Source of the DNA: Planctomyces sp.
GTDB taxonomy: Bacteria > Planctomycetota > Planctomycetia > Planctomycetales > Planctomycetaceae
DNA: 64,000 nt
Assembly: GCA_016795105.1 (NCBI GenBank)
Contig: JAEUIH010000034.1
Location: forward strand, 1 to 64,000
Direction: 5' to 3'
Made by a program: the position numbers and the translations under genes. Shown in pieces: positions 38,001 through 45,634 of this stretch; positions within the stretch are counted from its first letter, which is position 1; the number at the start of each line of letters is the position of its first letter. The notes beneath the pieces were generated by a model. The model ran no database searches and had not been told where the DNA came from. It worked only from the letters and a program-made list of their open reading frames with translations.

Positions 38001-38074
38001 CGGAAACGCGTGCTGAAGCCGAAGTGAAGGAATTTCTGGAAGCCAATCCAGACTCGATCGACGTGCACCCCTAA
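35069..38074 (+). CDS. ZAS-motif Ser/Thr kinase with TIGR03067-like ectodomain
   Basis: 1001 aa from the ATG at 35069, which follows GGAGG and overlaps the sigma stop. The N-terminus has HFSDCECC, an HxxxCxxC zinc motif (His32, Cys36, Cys39). The kinase (about 110-370) is intact: GRGGMGAVF, Lys141, HRDIKPAN (Asp235), DFG, TPQYMSPEQ. A transmembrane helix (about 403-423) leads to a PEGA-like region, an unidentified middle domain, a TIGR03067-like domain (LQGQWQLLRQIDADG) and an NTF2-like C-terminus. A hairpin repeat lies inside the coding sequence at 35257-35304, between the zinc motif and the kinase. Membrane sensor with a cytoplasmic kinase. Confidence 0.92.
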   Translation: MKSVTPCLRTADIDALLAGTVPPSQSQLWEEHFSDCECCRMAMASQVGDQQWWQEAEQSLQHQVCESLRDSQTRLGETGLRELPDERESIEELLKLLGPTDDPQMLGRIGSYEVLGVLGRGGMGAVFKAFDAPLNRFVAIKMLLPHLAVSGTARKRFAREAQAAAAVVDDHVMAIHCVDEWQGVPYLVMTYSRGVSLQRRLNDNGPLEVREILRIGMQAAKGLAAAHAQGIVHRDIKPANIFLSQSVERVQLMDFGLARTVDDASLTRSGTLAGTPQYMSPEQARAETVDHFSDLFSLGSVMYAMCTGHAPFRAESSYSVLRLITDKEPRSIREINPEIPEWLCSIISKLMSKQASDRFASAQEVAELLEDCLAHVQQPTTVPLPKSITSAQSKQHRRLLPGKFIAAVSSAFLMIFAGVFVLLEMNKGTLTIECEANDVPIRIMQGEKLVEKLTISTTGESVRVAAGNYKVEIDGAFDNIVVNGGQVALKRGHTEVVRIRHSSNEAQKDSSSPERIANLPEDTEVHVVGCYLATDNQPVNVRVQRTGKPMVVVLNAYSATSWNLEIDQDADVRGVILSGYFDQRFSHMAPKDQPTRILSYFPIWQGISDEEKKARASRCFYVWSPLLPDFGKMQSLIRDLTGEDVTTFQGIYTARSFLIDGQRGLEEAKVAVRWQNLSKRFDPESQRYRKVLAELESVRRSDDRVLNAAEIQKLNLLLETYEGDSDETPAVNPKATESSSLNKTLQQLQGQWQLLRQIDADGAESGTPAKAVWEFQGNRIVVRDSGPGGTMLIEVDDSHSPAHIKVALETESESGLGLLSVENDKLIICLGTRQQKPDPESRPEKLQWVSGVWYMELTRVQTGETPAIDHGNARSVVEAYIASALAGDVTQAAALAKNAPASSERIALFRKVLNLQQLKIQTVYVDHPAKPTRALATSVAVRLDGDHKEPDGRRDGFMAFTLEFTNDKWFVVDVDFPSETRAEAEVKEFLEANPDSIDVHP
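35257..35304. repeat. Paired hairpin repeat inside a kinase gene
   Basis: Two perfect inverted repeats lie back to back. The first has a 14-bp stem, GGTTTGCGAGTCTC (35257-35270) with GAGACTCGCAAACC (35274-35287), and a TCC loop. The second has an 8-bp stem, CCCGTCTC (35286-35293) with GAGACGGG (35297-35304), and a GGA loop, the complement of TCC. Both match the design of the dispersed hairpins near 61.3 and 62.3 kb. The element is read through in frame, adding residues of the ESLRDSQTRLGETG type. There is no T-run, so it is not a normal terminator. Confidence 0.85.
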
Positions 38075-38264
38075 CCGATCCTGATCAAATCCGGACAACA
38101 CCAGTTCTCAGTCAGTTTTCCTGAGATCGCCGTAACATTTCAGCGATCGAGGACCGCACTGAGAATCCAAATTATTCCGGAAAAATCTTCGGGCTCGTGC
38201 AAGAAACCGACCTGACGTGGAACTTACTGGTGGCGACAATGTGCAAAACCACCAGCGAGCCCCC

Positions 38265-38867
38265 ATGATTCCCAGTCCACCGGAAACCAGAGCCAGCCTG
38301 ATCGTGCGTCTGCGTGACGCTGCGGATGTTGTAGCGTGGGATGAATTTGTGTCCGTATACGGGCCATTGGTCTATCGACTTGCACTGCGTCAGGGATTGC
38401 AGTCGGCCGATGCAGACGATGTGGTGCAGCAGGTCTTCGCTGCTGTGGCTCAGTCAGTTCACCATTGGCTGGAACGACCGGACCGAGGTCGATTTCGTGG
38501 CTGGCTCCTTACGATTTCCCGGAACATTGCCATCAAAACCCTGACACGCCGGCCCTGCGGTGGTATCGGATTCGGTGGCGATCCTGGACCGGCCCCATTG
38601 AGCGAACTCGCGGAACCCAGTCCGGATGTGTGCGGCCAGTTTGATATTGAGTATCGTCGCGAAGTCTATCGCTGGGCCGCAGAACAGGTACGGGCGTCCG
38701 TTGCTCCGAAAACATGGAACGCGTTTCAACTGACTCATATCGAAGGAGTTTCGATTGCCGACGCGGCTGCACGACTGAACCTGTCCGCCGGAAACGTCTA
38801 TATCGCTCGCAGTCGTGTCATCAGCCGTCTGCGTGAACTCGCCAGACAATTCGAGGTGTCCGAATGA
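38265..38867 (+). CDS. ECF-type RNA polymerase sigma factor
   Basis: 200 aa from the ATG at 38265; the frame is open to a GTG at 38217 but the family N-terminus (PETRASLIVRLRDAADVVAW) fits the later start. Region 2: DADDVVQQVFAAVAQSVHHW and RGWLLTISRNIAIKTL. Region 4: TWNAFQLTHIEGVSIADAAARL and VYIARSRVISRLREL. It is a close paralogue of the sigma factor at 34467-35072. Its stop overlaps the next kinase start by four bases (38864-38867). The 190-bp gap upstream contains no clear promoter. Confidence 0.92.
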   Translation: MIPSPPETRASLIVRLRDAADVVAWDEFVSVYGPLVYRLALRQGLQSADADDVVQQVFAAVAQSVHHWLERPDRGRFRGWLLTISRNIAIKTLTRRPCGGIGFGGDPGPAPLSELAEPSPDVCGQFDIEYRREVYRWAAEQVRASVAPKTWNAFQLTHIEGVSIADAAARLNLSAGNVYIARSRVISRLRELARQFEVSE

Positions 38868-40315
38868 ACCAATCCTGTAAGAGTTGCTCGGACGAACAGT
38901 TATGGACTCTGCTCCACGCCGCTGGAGATGGGCACGAGAGTCACAAAGCCGCGGCCGATCATCTGGCTGAATGCCCGCATTGTCTCTCTCGCCTGGAACA
39001 ACTGGCGGCAGAGCCGGCAGAATGGCTTGATATCCGCGATAGCCTGCAGACCGATTCCGCGTTTGAAGCCGCTGAACCATCTCCGAATGACACAGTGACA
39101 CCAGACGAACAACGCTGGGGCCGCGAACGCTGGAAACGCCCCTATGCATGGACCGATTCGATGGCCAGGTCGTTGCTGTCAAAGGCCAGTCACCCGGAAA
39201 TGCTTGGCCGCATCGGTCGTTACGATGTTGAACGGTTGATCGGCACAGGTGGCATGGGTGTCGTATTCAAGGCGTACGATACGGAACTCAATCGGCCAGT
39301 GGCCGTAAAGCTGCTGGCTCCCTATTTGGCCAGCAGTGGTTCGGCGCGGAATCGGTTTGCTCGGGAGGCCCGAGCGGCTGCAGCAGTGGTTGATGATCAT
39401 GTCGTTCCGATTCACAATGTCGAGACGGATGGCGAACACCCGTTTCTGGTCATGAAATTTATCGCCGGCGGATCGCTGCAGCAGCGCATTGATCGCGAGG
39501 GTCCGCTTCAAGTCTGTGAAGTGCTTCGCATCGGTATGCAGACGGCTCAGGGACTTGCGGCCGCTCATGCTCAGGGGCTGATTCATCGCGACGTAAAGCC
39601 CTCGAACATCCTGCTGGACGAAGGCGTCGATCGTGCGCTCCTGACCGACTTTGGATTGGCTCGAGCATCGGATGATGCCAGCCTGACTCGCAGCGGATTT
39701 CACCCAGGCACTCCGCACTATATGTCTCCCGAACAGGTTCGAGGCGAACTAATCGACGCCCGCAGCGATCTGTTTGGTCTCGGCTGTGTCCTGTATGCGA
39801 TGTGCACGGGACATCCACCTTTTCGCGGTGAATCCAGTTATACGGTTCTCCGCCGGATAACGGACGACACACCGCGACAGATCCGCGAAACCAACCCGCA
39901 AATTCCGGCGTGGCTCGACCGGCTCGTTCTGAAGTTGCTCGCCAAGTCACCTGAAGATCGCTATCCCTCTGCAACCGACGTCCACACGCTGCTGGAAAAA
40001 TGTCTCGCACACATTCAGCAACCGACAACAGTGGACTTGCCTGACGAACTTCAGCAGCGGTCGAATTTGTACAACTGGTTCGTACCACTGGGCCTTATGA
40101 CAGTCTGTGTTGCGATCTGCTGTGGAATCTGGGTGAACACCGATCACCCTGAAGAACTCAACAGGAACGCAGCAGCACAGACTGAGTCTGCATCTCTCCC
40201 GAACGATCCCGAACTGCAATGGGAGAGCGATACGGCTGAATTAGAATCCCTTCGCCAGGATTTTGTACCTGTCGAAGTGAAGACGAAGAAACTATGGGAT
40301 GTGGAACCCAAATGA
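38864..40315 (+). CDS. ZAS-motif Ser/Thr kinase, short C-terminal tail
   Basis: 483 aa. The ATG at 38864 overlaps the sigma stop and follows GAGGTG. The N-terminus has HLAECPHC, an HxxxCxxC zinc motif. The kinase (about 120-385) is intact: GTGGMGVVF, Lys in AVKLL, HRDVKPSN, DFGLARA, TPHYMSPEQ. It is strikingly similar to the kinase at 35069-38074 (shared AHAQG, TDFGLAR-type core, YAMCTGH, and LAHIQQPTTVDLP just after the kinase). One transmembrane helix near 405-425 leads to an extracellular tail of only about 55 residues. A large secreted protein gene begins 27 bp downstream and may supply the missing ectodomain. Confidence 0.92.
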   Translation: MNQSCKSCSDEQLWTLLHAAGDGHESHKAAADHLAECPHCLSRLEQLAAEPAEWLDIRDSLQTDSAFEAAEPSPNDTVTPDEQRWGRERWKRPYAWTDSMARSLLSKASHPEMLGRIGRYDVERLIGTGGMGVVFKAYDTELNRPVAVKLLAPYLASSGSARNRFAREARAAAAVVDDHVVPIHNVETDGEHPFLVMKFIAGGSLQQRIDREGPLQVCEVLRIGMQTAQGLAAAHAQGLIHRDVKPSNILLDEGVDRALLTDFGLARASDDASLTRSGFHPGTPHYMSPEQVRGELIDARSDLFGLGCVLYAMCTGHPPFRGESSYTVLRRITDDTPRQIRETNPQIPAWLDRLVLKLLAKSPEDRYPSATDVHTLLEKCLAHIQQPTTVDLPDELQQRSNLYNWFVPLGLMTVCVAICCGIWVNTDHPEELNRNAAAQTESASLPNDPELQWESDTAELESLRQDFVPVEVKTKKLWDVEPK

Positions 40316-40342
40316 CAAGTGACATCAAACGGAGTTGAACTT

Positions 40343-43300
40343 ATGCCTGGTCGCAATCACAACCGATCCGTTGTTATCAAACGACTACTAATCGCGCTGC
40401 TGTTCTGTACATGCACAGCCCTGAACGCACAATCCCCCGACTCACCCGCACCCCGGAACGTATCGCCGCCGCAGCCGGCGTTTCGCAAGTTCACGTTCAA
40501 GCATGCGAATGCTGCGGATGTCCTGAAGCTCTTGATGCAGCTTGAAGGCCTCACAAAAAACGAAGTCGGCCCGGGTTTCGCAGTGGACGAACGAACAAAC
40601 TCTTTTATCTACCAGAATATTGATGATGAACAGCAGGCTCTAATGTTCGAGGAAATGTGTACCCTGCTTGACGCCGAAAGTCCAAACGCCAGCGCCACAA
40701 ATGAAGGAATCTCGCTGACTGTTCCGGCGATGGGCCCGGAACCGCTGACGTTTGATTTCTCATTCGGAATCGTACGCGGCGACTCTGTCGACAGCCTCAG
40801 GCAGCAATACAATGAACTTGAGCAACGAACCCATCAGCTTGCAGACAGACTCAAACAATCGACATCGCTGGGCGAATCGCAACGCAACGAACTGGAACTC
40901 GCCGTTCGCAAATCCTTTGAAGCTCGCCAGACACTACAGCGAGCGGAATTGGCTGACCTTGCTCGTCGCATGACGAGCATGCAGCAATCGATCGACATGC
41001 GCGACAAACTGGCTGACAAAGTGGTAGAACGACGAGTAGAAGAACTGCTGAGTCCTGGTCTGACATGGGATCCGTTGAAAGACAGGGAACAGACACTGAG
41101 CGGATCCAGCAACTCCAACAGTGAATTGCAGATCTCGTCACCGCAACCCTCCGCCAATCCGCTATCCAACGGCCCGGTCGACCAGGCGTCACTGCCGCAG
41201 ATTGCTCCTCCGACTCCCAGAATTTCACCCTACCGACCCGGTGAGCGACCGGAAAACGTCATCAAGGCAAGGATGCAGGGACGCTGGATCGCCGACGCTC
41301 TGATAGAAGGCAATAAAGATAGCCTAAGCGAATACTCTGTACCGATGGAAGTTCTGATCAACAACAACGAAATGCGGTTTGTGGTTGGAGAACAGGATAT
41401 TCATGGGCCAATGCTGCTGGCCAACGTCAAAGACGACCACTCTTCGCTACAAAGTATCGACCAGCCGCTGCCGATTGACGTGATTATTGATCCTAACGGT
41501 GAGCATTCAAAATTCTGCGGGATCATCGCTTGCGATGGTGCGACATTGTCTCTCTGTATGGCAGCCGATGAGGGAAAGGAGGGCGGAGCATTTCGACCGA
41601 CATGGTTTATACCTGGATCAAAGGTTGTGCTGTTGAAATGCCATCGCTCGCCGGGAACTGCCGCGAAGACTACCCCACAGGAAATCGACCTCTCAACACC
41701 CCAGGCAACCCTCGATTACCTTCATCGCGACTCGATTGCTCATCCAAACAACGTTCCATCTGAAACCGAACCAACGGCTGAGGTCCCAGTCACTGGAACT
41801 CCGGCAGCGGGTATCTCGGCCGAACAAACTTCAACTTTGCCGACGGAACCCCTCGAGATCAAACTACTGATTTCGGAAAAGAATTCTCCGGCACTCAGAG
41901 TCTCCTACGATGATATCGACTTGATGAAGGTGCTCAATATGGAGCCCGTGCCGGTCAACGCTGTAGAATATTTCCCCGAATGGCTGAAAGGGCTGGATGG
42001 AGCCACAATTCGAATTCGGGGATTCATGTATCCGACCTTTGAAGCCACTGGCCTGACAGGATTCACGCTGGCTCGTGACAATGGAATCTGCTGCTTTGTC
42101 CGTCAGCCAAAGATCTATGACATCATTGCCGTCGAACTGGCACCGGGTGTCACATCGGATTACATTGAAGGCAAGCCCTTTGACGTGGAAGGAACCTTTC
42201 GTATTCAGCCGGAAGCCGACGAAACGGCGCTATATCGGCTCTTTCGCATCGAAAATGCTCGAGTGCTGCGATCGCAGGTCTCTTCAGCGATATCGCCCAC
42301 AGTCCCAGACTCCGCCGGCAGCGCCAGTTCGATTTCGCCGTCCGCGTCGCCACCGAATTCAGAAACGCCGGAAGTCTTGATCGCTCGACTGAATGAGTGC
42401 GGCAGGAATGGATCGTACAAAGAATTTGTAGCGTTGTTCACCAAAGAAGGTATCCGCGACTTAGCAGGGAGTTTGATGATGTCAGCCCTGCAATTGAATG
42501 GCCTTGAAGAAGCTGCGAGCATGCCAGCCCCTGATGGATCGACGAAACTCGACTCTGGTGTTACGGCCGTTCGCGAAGTACTGCAGCGATGGCTGCCTCA
42601 AACTGCTGATCCCGAGCAATCGAAAGCAATGAAAGATGGCCTCTCCACGATGCTGAATGCAATCGGTGGAACTCCGCCGAATCCGTCTGAGGTACAGGGA
42701 TTCGTCGTCTCAATGAGAAAGAGCGTTGAGGGTATCGATGATCATGGCAAGTTCTGCATCGAGATGATGCAGGCGTACGAAACGTTGACCAGTAAACCAT
42801 TCGTTTATTTCGACAGCGCCGGACCACAACCGGAATGGCAGGTATCACAGTTCGGTGAACGCGCGATTGCGACTCTCGGCGATGGATCGCCACATTCAAC
42901 AACAATCACACTGCAGCATACGAACGGTACCTGGCGAATCTCCAGCCTGTACAATGAACTCCTTAACGGGTCTAACCCAGCCGAGCAATCTCCAGGTGCG
43001 GCAAGTGTCGAATCTTCCGACTCGAGAACGGTCACACGTCGATATTCAGTCGGTAGTTTTGTCACGGAGACGTACTTTACCGGCAAAGGAAGTTACGACC
43101 TCCAGGAGGTCTACGAAAAGTATGAAACCGAGATCGAACAGTCACTTCAGGACCTGGCAAAGACTGTAACCGCGGCCTGTAGTCGGCCTCCCAGATTTGT
43201 ACAGGTCCTGAGCAGTTCGCGAGCCCTCCTTGTCGGTCACACAGTAGCCGGCCATCAGGAAATCGCTGACTTCATGAGCGATATTGGTATCAGCAACGAT

Positions 43301-44182
43301 CGAATTCGCCTGCGTGGAGAGTGCATAGCCATCACAAGTGAAGACGCGACGACGATCGGCCTCGAGCTGACACAGCGCGTACTTTCCCCGGAAGACATTG
43401 AAAAACTGCGAGTGTTTGCAAAAAGCGATTCTGCGAAGAGCCGGAAGTCGGAGAAGGAGAAGAGTAATGACATGTTCATCAACCTCGCCGTTATGGATGA
43501 AACAATCCTCTCCGGAACTCGAACACCGCTGAAGAACTCAGGATTGATTCCACTGTCGATCGCAGCCCGAATCATCCCTGGCACTGAGACGATTCAACTC
43601 CGCTTCGATACGCACGGATTAGAGAAGAATGGCGTTGAATACATAGCGCCGCTATTCCAGTCTGTTGGTGAGAGCCAGGCGGCTCTGTTGCCACTTGGCG
43701 AAGATTTCTACTGGATTGTCACGGCGGATATCGTTCATCTCCCAAACGCCGGCGCAAATCGTACTGACCAGGCAAATGAGACGACGCCCGCCAGTGCTGC
43801 CACCGAAATGCAGCAACGTCTGCAAGGTGAGTGGGATGTCACGGTGGCGGGATTCTCTGGCGACATGTCCGACAAACGACCCTATCAGGCTGTGGTTCGC
43901 GGTCAACTTTTCCTGCTGCAGGTTATGGAGGACGGCAAAGTTCTCGGGACATCACCGTTCAAGATCATATGGCCTGAGCCCGATCATCCTGACGTCGTCG
44001 ACATCGTTTGGGACCCGAACAACAACAGAGACGACCACTTCTGTCCAGGACGCATAACCTGCGATGGGAAGAGTTTTCGACTCGCATGGCGCAGCGACGA
44101 TTCAATTTCCGGTCCGGCCATTCGCCCCACCGAGATCTGTTCCGGTGAAGGTATCAGCTACTTTGAATGCGTGAGGAAGTGA
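40343..44182 (+). CDS. Large secreted multidomain protein with TIGR03067-like domains
   Basis: 1279 aa from the ATG at 40343, after GGAG; the GTG at 40319 lacks this site. A signal peptide ends near residue 30 (LLIALLFCTCTALNA). Domains in order: a short secretin-type N-domain (FTFKHANAADVLKLLMQL), a coiled coil (about 155-230), a TIGR03067-like domain (MQGRWIADALIEG), a DUF3299-like region (DGATIRIRGFMYPTF), an NTF2-like region, a second secretin-like part (LLVGHTVAGHQEIADFM) and a final TIGR03067-like domain (LQGEWDVTVAGFSG). It follows the short-tailed kinase by 27 bp, so it is probably co-transcribed with it. It may act as the external sensor for that kinase; this is inference. Confidence 0.8.
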   Translation: MPGRNHNRSVVIKRLLIALLFCTCTALNAQSPDSPAPRNVSPPQPAFRKFTFKHANAADVLKLLMQLEGLTKNEVGPGFAVDERTNSFIYQNIDDEQQALMFEEMCTLLDAESPNASATNEGISLTVPAMGPEPLTFDFSFGIVRGDSVDSLRQQYNELEQRTHQLADRLKQSTSLGESQRNELELAVRKSFEARQTLQRAELADLARRMTSMQQSIDMRDKLADKVVERRVEELLSPGLTWDPLKDREQTLSGSSNSNSELQISSPQPSANPLSNGPVDQASLPQIAPPTPRISPYRPGERPENVIKARMQGRWIADALIEGNKDSLSEYSVPMEVLINNNEMRFVVGEQDIHGPMLLANVKDDHSSLQSIDQPLPIDVIIDPNGEHSKFCGIIACDGATLSLCMAADEGKEGGAFRPTWFIPGSKVVLLKCHRSPGTAAKTTPQEIDLSTPQATLDYLHRDSIAHPNNVPSETEPTAEVPVTGTPAAGISAEQTSTLPTEPLEIKLLISEKNSPALRVSYDDIDLMKVLNMEPVPVNAVEYFPEWLKGLDGATIRIRGFMYPTFEATGLTGFTLARDNGICCFVRQPKIYDIIAVELAPGVTSDYIEGKPFDVEGTFRIQPEADETALYRLFRIENARVLRSQVSSAISPTVPDSAGSASSISPSASPPNSETPEVLIARLNECGRNGSYKEFVALFTKEGIRDLAGSLMMSALQLNGLEEAASMPAPDGSTKLDSGVTAVREVLQRWLPQTADPEQSKAMKDGLSTMLNAIGGTPPNPSEVQGFVVSMRKSVEGIDDHGKFCIEMMQAYETLTSKPFVYFDSAGPQPEWQVSQFGERAIATLGDGSPHSTTITLQHTNGTWRISSLYNELLNGSNPAEQSPGAASVESSDSRTVTRRYSVGSFVTETYFTGKGSYDLQEVYEKYETEIEQSLQDLAKTVTAACSRPPRFVQVLSSSRALLVGHTVAGHQEIADFMSDIGISNDRIRLRGECIAITSEDATTIGLELTQRVLSPEDIEKLRVFAKSDSAKSRKSEKEKSNDMFINLAVMDETILSGTRTPLKNSGLIPLSIAARIIPGTETIQLRFDTHGLEKNGVEYIAPLFQSVGESQAALLPLGEDFYWIVTADIVHLPNAGANRTDQANETTPASAATEMQQRLQGEWDVTVAGFSGDMSDKRPYQAVVRGQLFLLQVMEDGKVLGTSPFKIIWPEPDHPDVVDIVWDPNNNRDDHFCPGRITCDGKSFRLAWRSDDSISGPAIRPTEICSGEGISYFECVRK

Positions 44183-44594
44183 AGGCAGGATCAGTTGTGG
44201 TAAGAGTCAAGCCTCCGCGAGCACTGTCACCTCAGATAAGTCGCTCCGTCCACATTCGCGATCCCGAAAGTCACCAGGCCGATAACTCGACTTCGGCCCA
44301 CGCCCGGAGAGTCTGAGAGTCTTGGTCGGCGGATCACACACCTGCGATTGACCTCAACGGGGTCGCACAACAAAGCCTGGGGTCGCCGTTTCAACGGCGC
44401 ACCCCAGGAAACTGGCAGCAGTTCAAACGATTCCTGGAGCGGCTTTGAATCCGGTGTTTCGCGAATCACCCCAACCGCGTCCGCATCACTGGCAGCCTTT
44501 CAAATGTTTGCCGTTGACTTCCGCTTTCAGGTACTCCACATATTTTGCTTATAGCTCTTCATTGTCGTACCACAGACTCATCTGAAGTTGTTCG
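44183..44594. other. Intergenic region with a strong inverted repeat
   Basis: No gene is supported in this 412-bp region. It holds the 33-bp inverted repeat at 44376-44408. Two flanking open frames of about 70-80 codons on opposite strands show no signal or domain. The genes on either side converge, so the inverted repeat could take part in transcription end, though no T-run follows. Confidence 0.55.
44376..44408. repeat. Long inverted repeat (CCTGGGG stem)
   Basis: An imperfect 33-bp hairpin: CCTGGGGT pairs with ACCCCAGG, and inside it CGCCGT pairs with ACGGCG, with a single bulged base and a TTCA loop. It is close to a perfect hairpin and lies between convergent genes. Its loop and flanks differ from the TCC-loop hairpin family near 61-62 kb, so I treat it as a separate element type. 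Confidence 0.75.
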
Positions 44595-45350
44595 TCATTC
44601 AGATTCCGGCCAGAAACCGATACCCATTCCGGGTCTGATAGTCGCCTTTCGCATCAGGCTGAACATGTCGATCAGGAAGTAGTCGAGGTCGAGTGATGGC
44701 GAGAGCAACTCGAATGCCTCTTCGGTGAGGCAAAACGTTGTACCTTGACGATACATCGCATGACGCCTCAGGAGGTTCACCGAAAACGGTATCGTGGGGG
44801 ACGACCTTCCATAATATCTGCCGAATTGCAATTCAACGGGTCTTTCATCATCGATCGAATCGCTGACATCGTAGTATTGGGGCATCAAAATTTTGAAGTA
44901 CTGCCCAATCTCACGATGGTACGTTTCGATATTTGGTAATGCCGCAATCTTTTCCGCCAACTCTGTTCTGGCATATAGACCCTGTGCTTCGTCGCTGGCG
45001 TCACCAATCGGCGGCAGCGGGATGTCAACAAGCCTCTCGAACACAACCGGCTGGAACTCGATTCCCTGCAGTTTTGATAGCCTTTGCTTCACCGCTGATG
45101 ACACCACGATCTCGACTGAGTTCGGACACGAGACGGGCGGTACGAACCGTCCGCTTCGAGAGACATGCAACCTCTCACGATTCGAATTGCTCAACGCCGG
45201 ACGCTTCCACTCCCCGGTTCTCTCTTTTTCATAGGACTCGCCAAGGTACTTACAGCAGCCGTGGTACACGCATTGGTGGAAATCACTGACCCGCTTCCGG
45301 ACCTTTCCGCCCCTGAAACCAGCAATTGAAATGAAATAGACAAGATCCAT
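44595..45350 (-). CDS. Hypothetical protein
   Basis: 251 aa. The ATG at 45350 follows AAGGA. No signal peptide or membrane helix is visible, although several Cys residues are clustered near the N-terminus (CVYHGCCKYL, residues 27-36). The middle contains VEIVVSSAVKQRLSKLQG and a run ending YARTELAEKIAALPN; the C-terminal half includes FCLTEEAFELLSPSLDLDYFLIDMFSLM. I do not recognise the family. It is unlikely to be a shadow frame because it is isolated, with good initiation and uniform composition. Function unknown. Confidence 0.6.
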   Translation of the reverse strand: MDLVYFISIAGFRGGKVRKRVSDFHQCVYHGCCKYLGESYEKERTGEWKRPALSNSNRERLHVSRSGRFVPPVSCPNSVEIVVSSAVKQRLSKLQGIEFQPVVFERLVDIPLPPIGDASDEAQGLYARTELAEKIAALPNIETYHREIGQYFKILMPQYYDVSDSIDDERPVELQFGRYYGRSSPTIPFSVNLLRRHAMYRQGTTFCLTEEAFELLSPSLDLDYFLIDMFSLMRKATIRPGMGIGFWPESE

Positions 45351-45634
45351 GAGGTCCTTTCAATCGGATGTTTCAGTTCGATGCTGCCGCTATTTTTTTC
45401 AGCATAGTCGTAGAAAAAGTCTCTGAACATAGCAGAAACGTTAGGTTTGTTAATAACGAAGCGGAGATTAGTTCTAGGACTGCCAGGACACTGCGAAAGC
45501 CGTCCGGCAGTGTTCGGGGCTGCGGCACTTGGATAACAGCCAGGACGGGTAAACTGTTCACCGCAGTGCTGACTCTTCAAGGGGACGCGAAATGTGAACC
45601 CACGTGTTAACAGGTACTGCATCGGCAGGTGAAT

